From: Methylobacterium tardum
GTDB lineage: Bacteria; Pseudomonadota; Alphaproteobacteria; Rhizobiales; Beijerinckiaceae
Assembly: GCF_023546765.1 (NCBI RefSeq)
Contig: NZ_CP097484.1
Coordinates: 5,194,501 to 5,258,500 of the forward strand
Length of the DNA: 64,000 bases
Direction: 5' to 3'
The position numbers and the translations under genes were made by a program. The notes below the pieces were generated by a model. The model was given only the letters and a program-made list of their open reading frames with translations, did not search any database and was not told the origin of the DNA. Positions 47,277 through 55,367 of the stretch are shown here, piece after piece. The stretch's first letter is position 1, and every line of letters starts with the position of its first letter.

Positions 47277-48710
47277 ATGACCATCCGCTTCCCCGATCCC
47301 GATCCCGCGATCCTCGCCCGCCGCGAGGCGATCCTGGCCGGGCTCGCGCCCCTGGTCGCGCCCGAGGCGCTGGTGGTCAGCGAGGACGAGCGCCGGGCCT
47401 TCGAGACCGACGGGCTGACCGCGTACCGGCAGATGCCGCTCGCCGTGGTCCTGCCCTCGACCACCGCGGAGGTCGCCGCCGTGATGGCCTATTGCCACGC
47501 GAACGGCGTGCGGGTCGTGCCGCGCGGCGCCGGGACATCCTTGGCGGGCGGCGCCATCGCGCAGGCCGACGCGATCATCCTCGGCGTCGGCAAGATGACC
47601 AGGGTCCTCGACATTGACTTCGCCAACCGCACCGCCCGGGTGCAGAGCGGCATCACCAACCTGGCGATCTCCGGGGCGGTCAGTCACGAGGGCTTCTTCT
47701 ACGCTCCAGACCCGTCGAGCCAGCTCGCCTGCACGATCGCCGGCAACATCGCGATGAATTCCGGCGGCGCGCACTGCCTCAAATACGGCGTGACCACCAA
47801 CAACCTGCTCGGCGTCACCCTCGTGCTCAACGACGGCACCGTGGTGGAGATCGGCGGCCAGCACCTCGACAGCGGCGGCTACGACCTGCTCGGCCTCGTC
47901 TGCGGCTCGGAGGGGCAGCTCGGCATCGTCACCGAGGCGACCGTGCGGATCCTGCGCGCGGCGGAAGGGGCGCGGCCGGTGCTGGTCGGCTTCTCGAGGG
48001 TCGAGGATGCGGGCGATTGCGTCGCGGCGATCATCGCGGCCGGCATCATCCCGGTGGCGATCGAGTACATGGACCGCGAGGCGATCCTGATCACCGAGGA
48101 TTTCGCCCAGGCCGGCTATCCCCGCGACGCCGAGGCGATGCTGATCATCGAGGTCGAGGGCTCGGACACCGAGTGCGACGCGATGCTGGCGCGGATCGAG
48201 ACGATCGCCAAGGACTTCCGCCCGACCAGCGTGCGCGTCTCGCGCTCGGAGGCGGAATCGGCCGCGATCTGGAAGGGCCGCAAGTCGGCCTTCGGGGCCA
48301 CCGGCCGGATCTCCGACTACATCTGCATGGACGGCACGATCCCCACCGGCCAGCTCGGGCCGGTGCTGGAGCGGATCGGGGCGATCTGCGCCGAGAAGGG
48401 CCTGCGGGTCGCCAACGTGTTCCACGCCGGCGACGGCAACCTGCACCCGCTGATCCTGTTCGACATCAACCGGCCCGGCGAGTTGCAGAAGGCCGAGGCG
48501 GCGGGCGACGAGATCCTGAAGCTCTGCGTCGAGGTCGGCGGTTGCCTGACCGGCGAGCACGGTGTCGGCATCGAGAAGCGCGAGCTGATGCGCTTCCAGT
48601 ACGATCAGGTCGATCTGGAGCAGCAGATGCGGGTCAAGGCGGTGTTCGATCCGGACTGGATGCTGAACCCCGCCAAGGTGTTCCCGCTGGACGGGCGGCT
48701 CGCGGCCTGA
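47277..48710 (+). CDS. glcD: FAD-linked glycolate/D-lactate type oxidase subunit
   Basis: A 477-residue flavoprotein. The FAD-binding domain has RVVPRGAGTSLAGGAIAQ and GNIAMNSGGAHCLKYG; the C-terminal FAD-linked oxidase domain has NVFHAGDGNLHPLILFD, with the catalytic His cluster, and GGCLTGEHGVGIEKRELM. It matches GlcD of glycolate oxidase, oxidising glycolate to glyoxylate at the membrane with GlcE and GlcF, which are not found next to it here. A D-lactate dehydrogenase-type role is an alternative. ATG at 47277 follows AGGAGGG. In a methylotroph it would feed glyoxylate to the serine cycle. Confidence 0.88.
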   Translation: MTIRFPDPDPAILARREAILAGLAPLVAPEALVVSEDERRAFETDGLTAYRQMPLAVVLPSTTAEVAAVMAYCHANGVRVVPRGAGTSLAGGAIAQADAIILGVGKMTRVLDIDFANRTARVQSGITNLAISGAVSHEGFFYAPDPSSQLACTIAGNIAMNSGGAHCLKYGVTTNNLLGVTLVLNDGTVVEIGGQHLDSGGYDLLGLVCGSEGQLGIVTEATVRILRAAEGARPVLVGFSRVEDAGDCVAAIIAAGIIPVAIEYMDREAILITEDFAQAGYPRDAEAMLIIEVEGSDTECDAMLARIETIAKDFRPTSVRVSRSEAESAAIWKGRKSAFGATGRISDYICMDGTIPTGQLGPVLERIGAICAEKGLRVANVFHAGDGNLHPLILFDINRPGELQKAEAAGDEILKLCVEVGGCLTGEHGVGIEKRELMRFQYDQVDLEQQMRVKAVFDPDWMLNPAKVFPLDGRLAA

Positions 48711-48792
48711 CCGCGGCCGCGTTCCTCAATCGGGCAGGCTCCCGACCTTCTCCGGTCGAGAGCCCGTTTCCCGGCGGTCCGACCCGATCCGG

Positions 48793-49359
48793 TCAGGCAG
48801 CCTCGACCTTGCGGCCGGCGCCGCGGCTCTTGCCCGCTGCGGCCGTGTCCTTGCCCGCGGCGGCCGTGCCCTTGCGACGGCTCTGCGCGCGGCCGGAAGC
48901 GGCCGGCTCCTCCGCGGGCGCGGGTTCGTCTTCGATCGTCTGCGCGCGGCCGGGCTGGCCGAGGCCCAGGCTCTTGGCCAGCGCCGAGCGCTGCGCCGAG
49001 TAATTCGCCGAGGTGGTCGGGTAGTCGGACGGCAGGCCGTAGCGCTCGCGGTACCCCTGCGGATCCAGACCATGCTTGGTCAGGTGGCGCTTCAGCGTCT
49101 TGTACGACTTGCCGTCGATGAAGCTGATCAGGCCGTCGGGGCGGATCGACTTGCGGATCTGGGCCGGTGTCGGCCGCTCGATAGTCTCGGCAGCCGGAGC
49201 CGACGGACCCGAGCCGATCGAATTCAGCGCGTCATGGATGCTGGCGATCAGCGCCGGCAATTCGGCCGAGGGAAGCGAGTTGTTGGAGACGTAGGCCGCG
49301 ACGACGTCCACGGTCCGTTCGATGAAATCCAGTTGGTATGTCGGCGCAGCTTCAGACAT
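48793..49359 (-). CDS. mucR: MucR/Ros family transcriptional regulator lacking the zinc cysteines
   Basis: A 188-residue regulator with ATG at 49359. Its DNA-binding part follows MucR/Ros (SFIDGKSYKTLKRHLTKHG, then YRERYGLPSDYPTTSANYSAQRSALAKSLGLGQ). In Ros the zinc ligands are Cys79, Cys82, His92 and His97. Here the numbering coincides: His92 and His97 remain, but the cysteines are Ser79 and Asp82. Residues 135-188 are an extra basic, Ala/Gly/Lys-rich tail. MucR proteins silence AT-rich DNA and control exopolysaccharide and motility genes. A long AT-rich leader upstream fits autoregulation. Confidence 0.92.
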   Translation of the reverse strand: MSEAAPTYQLDFIERTVDVVAAYVSNNSLPSAELPALIASIHDALNSIGSGPSAPAAETIERPTPAQIRKSIRPDGLISFIDGKSYKTLKRHLTKHGLDPQGYRERYGLPSDYPTTSANYSAQRSALAKSLGLGQPGRAQTIEDEPAPAEEPAASGRAQSRRKGTAAAGKDTAAAGKSRGAGRKVEAA

Positions 49360-49781
49360 TCTCTCTTTCCTTGGCTTCAAAGCCTGATGAGATCCCCTCT
49401 TTTCGCGAGTTAAGACACGGGCGCGAAAAAGCAAGCTGATCGCTTTCATTCTCTGTGACCAACCAAAAGTCTAAGGATGCATCGACCCACCATGTATACA
49501 GGGTAAGGTTGCATTCGCGGCACTTGGAGCGCTCTTCCGGATCGCATTACCGCGTCCAAAAGCGCGAATGCTGCGCCGGTTCGGCAAGCGGGTTTTCGTT
49601 GACGGGAGAGACCTTTACACCCGAGAACAGCGGGTGTTTTCGCGGGTCCTGCATCATCGCTCAACGGTCTCGCGAAGGATCTGCGCAGTCGTCGCGTAAG
49701 ATTTCGCGAGGAGCACCGGACCCCGCGTCGTTTCGTCCGGTCCCGGGCGGCAGGCGCCGCCCGGAAAACCTCAGATGTCCG
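49360..49781. other. Leader of mucR and gap to yejE
   Basis: About 420 bases, clearly AT-richer than the window (for example 49377-49500, with TTTTCGCGAGTTAAGACACG and ACCATGTATACAGGG). MucR-type proteins bind such DNA, so this is the likely autoregulatory promoter zone of mucR. Inverted elements CGCGAAAA/TTTTCGCG occur at 49398-49425. No gene accepted. Confidence 0.5.
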
Positions 49782-50993
49782 TCAGACGAAGGTCTTGCGC
49801 GGGTCGAACGCGTCGCGCACCGCCTCGCCGGCGAAGACGAGCAGGCTCAGCATCACGGCGATGACCAGAAATCCCGTCAGCCCGAGCCACGGAGCCGTCA
49901 GGTTGTCCTTGCCTTGCGCGAGGAGTTCGCCGAGCGAGGGCGAGCCCGGCGGCAGGCCGAAGCCGAGGAAGTCCAGGGAGGTCAGCGTGGTGATCGAGCC
50001 GTTCAGGATGAACGGCAGGAAGGTCAGGGTCGCCACCATGGCGTTCGGCAGCAGGTGGACGGCCATGATCCGAATATTCGACAGGCCCAGCGCCCGGGCG
50101 GCCCGGACGTATTCGAAGTTCCGGGCGCGCAGGAACTCGGCGCGCACGACGCTCACCAAGGACACCCAGGAGAACAGCAGCATGATCCCGAGCAGCACGA
50201 AGAAGCCCGGGGCGATGAAGGCCGAGATGATGATGATCAGGTAGAGCGTGGGGATGCCGCCCCAGACCTCGATGAAGCGCTGGAAGGCGAGATCGACCCA
50301 GCCGCCGAAATAGCCCTGGACGGCGCCGGCCACCACGCCGATCGCCGAGGAGATCGCCGCCAGGATCAGGCCGAACAGTACCGAGATGCGGAACCCGTAG
50401 ATCACCCGCGCCAGCACGTCCCGGGTGGTGTTGTCGGTGCCGAGCCAGTGCCAGGGGATGTCCGCGCAGCTCGTGCCGCCGAGCTTCTCGGCCACGGGCC
50501 GGCACTGCGCGTCCGAGAGCATCCAGGTCGGCGGCGACGGCGAGGGCGTCGGCAGGTCCTCGTTGATCGTGTCGTACGAGAACCGGATCGGCGGCCACAG
50601 CGCCCAGCCGTTCTCGGCGATCTCCTTGCGGATCTCGGGGGAGCGGTAATCGGTCTGCGCGAGGAAGCCGCCGAATTTCTCCTCCGGATAGTCGACCAGC
50701 ACCGGGACCAGCCACTCGCCCTTGTAGGACAGCAGGATCGGCCGGTCGTTGGCGATGAATTCGGCGAACAGGCTGAGGATGAACAGCCCGGCGAAGATCA
50801 GGAACGACCCGTAGCCGAGTCGGTTGCGGCGGAAATTGTCGAGCCGGCGCCGGTTAAGCGGCGACAGGCCACGGCGTCCCACCGGAGCAGGTGGCGGCGG
50901 CGCGCCCTCATCCGGACGCAGGACGATCGGCTGTGCGCCGGGCATCGGCGCCGGCACGACCTCGCTCTCGCCGGGACGGGCGACTTCGTTCAT
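49782..50993 (-). CDS. yejE: ABC transporter permease, YejE type (microcin C/peptide)
   Basis: A 403-residue permease. The N-terminal tail (residues 1-55) is Pro-rich and cytoplasmic; a first helix (YGSFLIFAGLFILSLFAEFIA) and a long periplasmic domain (about 90-180, with FLAQTDYRSPEI and IPWHWLGTDNTTRDVLARVIYG) precede five more helices and the permease loop EYVRAARALGLSNIRIMAVHLLPNA. YejE works with YejA, YejB and YejF in import of oligopeptides and microcin C. None of these is adjacent. The partial SBP at base 1 is not linked by position. ATG at 50993. Confidence 0.9.
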   Translation of the reverse strand: MNEVARPGESEVVPAPMPGAQPIVLRPDEGAPPPPAPVGRRGLSPLNRRRLDNFRRNRLGYGSFLIFAGLFILSLFAEFIANDRPILLSYKGEWLVPVLVDYPEEKFGGFLAQTDYRSPEIRKEIAENGWALWPPIRFSYDTINEDLPTPSPSPPTWMLSDAQCRPVAEKLGGTSCADIPWHWLGTDNTTRDVLARVIYGFRISVLFGLILAAISSAIGVVAGAVQGYFGGWVDLAFQRFIEVWGGIPTLYLIIIISAFIAPGFFVLLGIMLLFSWVSLVSVVRAEFLRARNFEYVRAARALGLSNIRIMAVHLLPNAMVATLTFLPFILNGSITTLTSLDFLGFGLPPGSPSLGELLAQGKDNLTAPWLGLTGFLVIAVMLSLLVFAGEAVRDAFDPRKTFV

Positions 50994-51135
50994 CGCTGGG
51001 ACCTCCGAGAGCCGTCACGTCGCATTCTCCTCCTCCCTTCGCGGGCGAAGGGAGAGGCGTCGAACAGCGCGTTCTCCTGACTCATCGGAGATGTGTGGGA
51101 TCGATCGTCCGACCAGGGCGACGGATCGCGGCCCC

Positions 51136-51630
51136 TCAGCCGTCGATCCGCGTCGCGGTGCCCTCGATCTCGCTCGGGCGCAGGCCGCCGCTGCGCTCCA
51201 TCCAGCGGCGCAGCAGCCGGACGTTGCGGCGGTTGGCCTTGAAGGCGGCGTCGAACAGGTCGCCCGCTACGGGCACCGCGCCGATCAGCCCGTCGAACGC
51301 GACATTCAGCCCCATCCGGGCCACCAGCCAGCGCGGTGCCCCGAGGCGCTTGGCCTCGTAGACGATGAAGGATGAGATCACCATGCCGGCCACGTCGCCG
51401 ATCACCGGCACGAGGCCGATCAGCGCGTCGAACCCGACCCGCCGGTTGATGCCCGGGATCACGAAGGCCGTGTCCATCAGGTGGGCCAGCGTCTCCAGCC
51501 GGGCGAGGCTCGCCTCGCGGCCGAGATCTGCCGACAGGAAGGGCGGCCGGCCGCCGGAGGGCGCCGCGCCGCCGGGAAAGGTCTCGGTCCGGGTGAAGTG
51601 CCCGGCCCGGGGAGCCTGGGTGAAATCCAT
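51136..51630 (-). CDS. DUF4112 domain membrane protein
   Basis: About 164 residues from the ATG at 51630. The core (ARLETLAHLMDTAFVIPGINRRVGFDALIGLVPVIGDVAG, in sections) is the DUF4112 signature, with two hydrophobic stretches (LIGLVPVIGDVAGMVISSFIVY and FDGLIGAVPVAGDLFDAAF) in a twofold pattern that ends NRRNVRLLRRWME. Function unknown. A possible ATG at 51654 and longer in-frame start exist. It lies 90 bases downstream of the aminotransferase gene, same strand, likely cotranscribed. Confidence 0.85.
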   Translation of the reverse strand: MDFTQAPRAGHFTRTETFPGGAAPSGGRPPFLSADLGREASLARLETLAHLMDTAFVIPGINRRVGFDALIGLVPVIGDVAGMVISSFIVYEAKRLGAPRWLVARMGLNVAFDGLIGAVPVAGDLFDAAFKANRRNVRLLRRWMERSGGLRPSEIEGTATRIDG

Positions 51631-51720
51631 GGTCGGGGTCCGTCGGGAAGCCATCCTGCCCAACGATGTGGCCCCCGCACCGGATCCCCGCAAGGACGGC
51701 GGCCGCCAGGACCGTCCCCG

Positions 51721-52875
51721 TCACGCCGCCCTCCCGGGAAGGCCGCTCATCCGGTCGAGGGCCGCGTCCAGGGTCGCGTCGGCCTTGGCGAAGCACAGGC
51801 GCACGAGGCTGCGCACGGCGGCGTCCGGGTAGAAGGCGCTGACCGGAATCGCCGCCACGCCGTGGCGGGTGACGAGGGCCTCGCAGAAGGCCGTGTCGTC
51901 CGCGTAGCCGAGCTCGGCGATGTCGATGTTGAGGAACCACGTGGCCTCGGCCGGCAGCACCCGGAAGCCGAGGTCGCGCAGGCCGCCGGCCAGCCGGTCA
52001 CGGGAGGCGGCGTAGCCCGACCGCATCGTCTCGAACCATGGGGCCGGCTTCCGCAGGCCGTAGGCCACCGCCTCCTGGAGGTTCGGCGGCGTCGTGAAGG
52101 TGAGGAACTGGTGCGCCTTGGCGAGCCCGCGCATCAGCCCGGCATCGGCCATCACGAAGCCGACCTTCCAGCCGGTGAGCGAGAAGATCTTGCCGGCCGA
52201 GCCGATCTTGACCGTCCGCTCGCGCATCCCGGGCAGCGCCATCAGCGGCCGGTGGCGGGCGCCGTCGAACACCACGTGCTCCCAGACCTCGTCGCAGAGC
52301 GCCGTGACGTCGAAGCGCTGGCAATAGCGGGCGAGCAGGGCGAGGTCCTCCGGGGCGAACAGAGTGGCGCTCGGGTTCAGCGGATTGTTCAGCACCACGA
52401 CCCGGGTGCGGTCCCCGAACGCGTCCGCCAGGGCCGCCTCGTCGAGGCGGAAGGCCGGCGGCTGCAGGGCGACGATCCGCGGCACGCCGCCGGCCCGCCG
52501 AACCAGGGGCAGGTAGGCGTCGTACATGGGCGCGAACAGCACGACCTCGTCGCCGGGGTTGATCAGGGCCAGCAGCGCGCCGGCGAGCGCCTCGGTGGCG
52601 CCGGAGGTCACCATCACCTCGGTCTCGGGATCGAGCGTCAGTCCCTGATGCTGCGCGTAATGGGCGGCGACCGCCTCGCGCAGGGCCGGCAGACCCATCA
52701 TCGGCGGATACTGGTTCCAGCCGTCCAGAAGCGCCCGCGCGCCCCGTTCGCGCACGTCTTCGGGGCCGGGATCGTCCGGAAAGCCCTGGCCTAGATTGAT
52801 CGCGCCGTGGACCTGCGCGAGCCGCGACATGGTCTCGAACACCGTCGTGGGCAGTGCCGCGAAAACGGGATTCAT
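51721..52875 (-). CDS. Class I/II pyridoxal-phosphate aminotransferase
   Basis: A 384-residue enzyme. The N-terminus ATG 52875 (MNPVFAALPTTVFETMSRLA) leads to INLGQGFPDDPGPEDV and the PLP fold: TSGATEALAGALLAL, NNPLNPSATLF, and the Schiff-base lysine in SAGKIFSLTGWKVGF. RLCFAKADATLDAALDR is the C-terminal arginine region. It is close to the YbdL/kynurenine-aminotransferase-type group that uses methionine, glutamine or aromatic substrates. The substrate cannot be deduced. The 44-residue upstream extension is not conserved-looking. A DUF4112 gene follows. Confidence 0.9.
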   Translation of the reverse strand: MNPVFAALPTTVFETMSRLAQVHGAINLGQGFPDDPGPEDVRERGARALLDGWNQYPPMMGLPALREAVAAHYAQHQGLTLDPETEVMVTSGATEALAGALLALINPGDEVVLFAPMYDAYLPLVRRAGGVPRIVALQPPAFRLDEAALADAFGDRTRVVVLNNPLNPSATLFAPEDLALLARYCQRFDVTALCDEVWEHVVFDGARHRPLMALPGMRERTVKIGSAGKIFSLTGWKVGFVMADAGLMRGLAKAHQFLTFTTPPNLQEAVAYGLRKPAPWFETMRSGYAASRDRLAGGLRDLGFRVLPAEATWFLNIDIAELGYADDTAFCEALVTRHGVAAIPVSAFYPDAAVRSLVRLCFAKADATLDAALDRMSGLPGRAA

Positions 52876-53231
52876 GCGGTGCGGCCCGGGGCCAAAGGTG
52901 TCGCAGGTGTCGGCATGATCGGTCTCGGCATCGCCGGCCTGTACCATGGCCGCCGCGCGATGCGGAATGTGCGCACTCGCACAGACGCGCTGTCCAACGC
53001 CCAACAACCGGCTGACGAATGTTGACTTTCATCACTCGTATCGTAGGTTGAGAGCACGGTCGGAGCGGCGCTCTCGCCGATGGGGCTTCGCCCCCTCGCC
53101 CCGTCAGCGGGGTGCCGCTCCGGTCCTCACGAAGGGTCATCGACTTGCGGGTCGGTGGCCCTTTCGTCATGCCCCGGGCCGGCCGTTCCGGTCGCCGGAC
53201 CGGCGCCCGGGATCCGACATCGGGATCCGAC
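52876..53231. other. Intergenic region upstream of the aminotransferase gene
   Basis: About 355 bases. It holds the likely aminotransferase promoter on the minus strand. A TTGACT is seen at 53023-53028 on the plus strand with no good -10. No gene or repeat was recognised. Confidence 0.5.
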
Positions 53232-53402
53232 ATGCGGATGACAGCGCGCGAGCTCCTCGGCTGCCTGCTTCTGGCCCTCCTGATCGGCGGCGCCGGATTC
53301 GGCCTGCGCCGCGCCCTGCCGGTCACGCCCGTGGATGCGGCGTTCCGCGCGGTGCTCAGCGCCTACGCGGCGCCGGCCGGCGGCCCCCAGCAACACGACT
53401 GA
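53232..53402 (+). CDS. Possible small membrane-anchored protein
   Basis: A 56-residue frame starting ATG at 53232 with one hydrophobic segment (ARELLGCLLLALLIGGAGFGL) and a short polar tail that ends in GPQQHD. A second ATG is two codons later. The sequence is protein-like, but there is no clear ribosome site and no recognised relative. It lies alone upstream of the efflux operon. Treat as tentative. Confidence 0.4.
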   Translation: MRMTARELLGCLLLALLIGGAGFGLRRALPVTPVDAAFRAVLSAYAAPAGGPQQHD

Positions 53403-53699
53403 AACTTCGCCGCCCTAGTGACGGCGCATTGGGCGGGCACCGAGGAACCCGCACGATCGAGGCCGCCCGGTGGCCATGACGCCGCGGTAAGGAGCCGTTC
53501 GGGTCCCGGACAGCTTTATGGGCTTACGCTCCCGCCCGCGGGATCGGAGCCGCCGCCGTCCCTACGGGAAGGTGGGCTTCGGCGGGGCCTTCGGGCCGCG
53601 GCAGCATGCGGCGCCGCGGAGACCGGACATGGGGGTTTGGACAGTGAGGGATAGGGTGCAATCGGTCGCGCAGGCGATCGTCCTGTGCTCTAGTCAGGC

Positions 53700-55094
53700 A
53701 TGAACGAGAGTTCACCGATCCGGACCGACACCGCCCGCGCCTACCAGCCCGGCGAGGCGCCCGCGCGTGACGTCCGGCGGCGGCGGTTCCGGCCGATCCG
53801 CTGGCTCGTGATCCTGGTGCTGCTCGCCGGCGCCGGGGCGATCGGCCATCGCTGGTACGAGGCCCGCACCGACAAGGGCGCCGAGCCCGCGACCGCCCAT
53901 CGGGCCGGCGGCCGCGGCGGCCGGCACGGCGGCGCCGACATGCCGCAGGCGGTAGGCATCGCGCAGGTCACGACCGGCGACATGCCGGTGATCCTCCAGG
54001 GCCTCGGCACGGTGACGCCGCTCGCCACCGTGACGGTGAAGTCGCAGATCAGCGGCTATCTCACCCAGGTGAAGTTCCGCGAGGGCCAGACCGTCAAGGC
54101 GGGCGACGAGCTCGCGCAGATCGATTCCCGGCCCTACGAGGCGCTGCTCGCCCAGTACCAGGGCCAGCTCGCCCGCGACCAGGCGCTCTTGCAGAACTCG
54201 AAGCTCGACCTCCAGCGCTACCAGACGCTGAACCGGCAGGATTCCATCTCGAAGCAGAATGTCGACACGCAGGCCGCCCTGGTGAAGCAGAACGAGGGCA
54301 CGGTCGCGGCCGACCAGGCGCTGGTCGACCAGCAGAGGCTCAACATCGCCTACACGCACATCACGTCGCCGGTGGACGGCCGGGTCGGCCTGCGCCAGGT
54401 CGACCAGGGCAACTACATCTCGGCCGCCTCCACGGCGATCGTGGTGGTGACCCAGCTGCACCCGATCTCGGTGGTGTTCACCCTGCCGGAGGACGACGTG
54501 TCCCGGGTGATGCGGCAGGTGCGCGCCGGCGCCAAGCTTGCCGTGCGGGCCTACGATCGCGGCGACGCGCACGAGATCGCCACCGGCCGGCTCGACACGG
54601 TCGACAACCAGATCGATACGACCACCGGCACGGTGAAGCTGCGCGCGCTGTTCGACAATTCCGACGAGGAGCTGTTCCCGAACCAGTTCGTCAACGCCAA
54701 GCTGACCGTCGACACGGTGCGGGGCGCGACGCTGGTGCCGAATTCCAGCCTGCTCCAGGGCACGCCCGGCACCTACGTGTACCTGATGGACGGGGACAAC
54801 AAGGTCACGGTCCGGCCAATCAAGACCGGCGAGACCGACGGGACCAACACCGTGGTGGCCTCCGGCCTGAACCCGGGCGACCGCGTCGTCACGGACGGCA
54901 CCGACCGGCTGAAGGACGGCGCCCCGGTCCGGATCACCGAGGGCGCGCAGGCGGCGGCAGGGGACAGGAAGGCCGCCGAGGCCAAGCCCGACGGCAAAGG
55001 GGATGTGAAGCCGGGTGCGCCGGCTGAGACCGCGGCGGATACCCAGGGTGCGGCGGAGGGCGGTCGTCGGCACCGGCGCCGTCAGGCGCAGTGA
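53700..55094 (+). CDS. mdtA: RND efflux periplasmic adaptor (MdtA family)
   Basis: A 464-residue membrane-fusion protein. Residues 1-40 are cytoplasmic and basic; one membrane anchor (IRWLVILVLLAGAGAIGHRWYEAR); then a lipoyl/barrel-sandwich domain (TVTVKSQISGYLTQVKFREGQTV), a helical hairpin (LAQYQGQLARDQALLQNSKLDLQRY in sections), and beta-barrel domain (VTSPVDGRV-type motif ITSPVDGRVGLRQVDQGNY). The C-terminus has a long Ala/Lys/Gly-rich tail (residues 420-464). It links the RND pump to the outer channel. First gene of the operon; a 273-base gap with a family C repeat precedes mdtB. Confidence 0.93.
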   Translation: MNESSPIRTDTARAYQPGEAPARDVRRRRFRPIRWLVILVLLAGAGAIGHRWYEARTDKGAEPATAHRAGGRGGRHGGADMPQAVGIAQVTTGDMPVILQGLGTVTPLATVTVKSQISGYLTQVKFREGQTVKAGDELAQIDSRPYEALLAQYQGQLARDQALLQNSKLDLQRYQTLNRQDSISKQNVDTQAALVKQNEGTVAADQALVDQQRLNIAYTHITSPVDGRVGLRQVDQGNYISAASTAIVVVTQLHPISVVFTLPEDDVSRVMRQVRAGAKLAVRAYDRGDAHEIATGRLDTVDNQIDTTTGTVKLRALFDNSDEELFPNQFVNAKLTVDTVRGATLVPNSSLLQGTPGTYVYLMDGDNKVTVRPIKTGETDGTNTVVASGLNPGDRVVTDGTDRLKDGAPVRITEGAQAAAGDRKAAEAKPDGKGDVKPGAPAETAADTQGAAEGGRRHRRRQAQ

Positions 55095-55180
55095 GGGCGG
55101 CCCCGGCGCGCGGGACCAGCGGCCTCCCCTCCCCCTCCGCGGATCTGGAATGATTCCGGAAGGTCAGTCCCAATCTCCTC

Positions 55181-55287
55181 CTCATTCTGAGGTGCTGCGT
55201 AGCAGCCTCCAAGGCGGGCTCCGGGGATCGCGCGGCCGGCCGGAGGGCTCCTTCGAGGCCTCCGCCGCGCTCCGGCACCTCAGGATG
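55181..55287. repeat. Dispersed palindromic repeat, family C, inside the efflux operon
   Basis: CTCATTCTGAGGTGC (55181-55195) is inverted at GCACCTCAGGATG (55275-55287), with GAGGGCTCCTTCGAGGC in the middle. Copies also at 62024-62135 and 63750-63820. It lies between mdtA and mdtB and would form a hairpin in the operon mRNA. Confidence 0.8.
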
Positions 55288-55367
55288 CGGGCGCGGACGG
55301 GACGTCCGCGTCCCTCGATTCAGGCTCCCCTGAAGCGCGTGCTCTCCGGCGCGGAAGGGCCGCGCCC

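Noticed and set aside
45951..48560. Long minus-strand frame spanning kdsD and glcD
   Set aside because: The product is Arg/Gly/Asp-rich and overlaps two well-supported genes; it is a codon-bias shadow.
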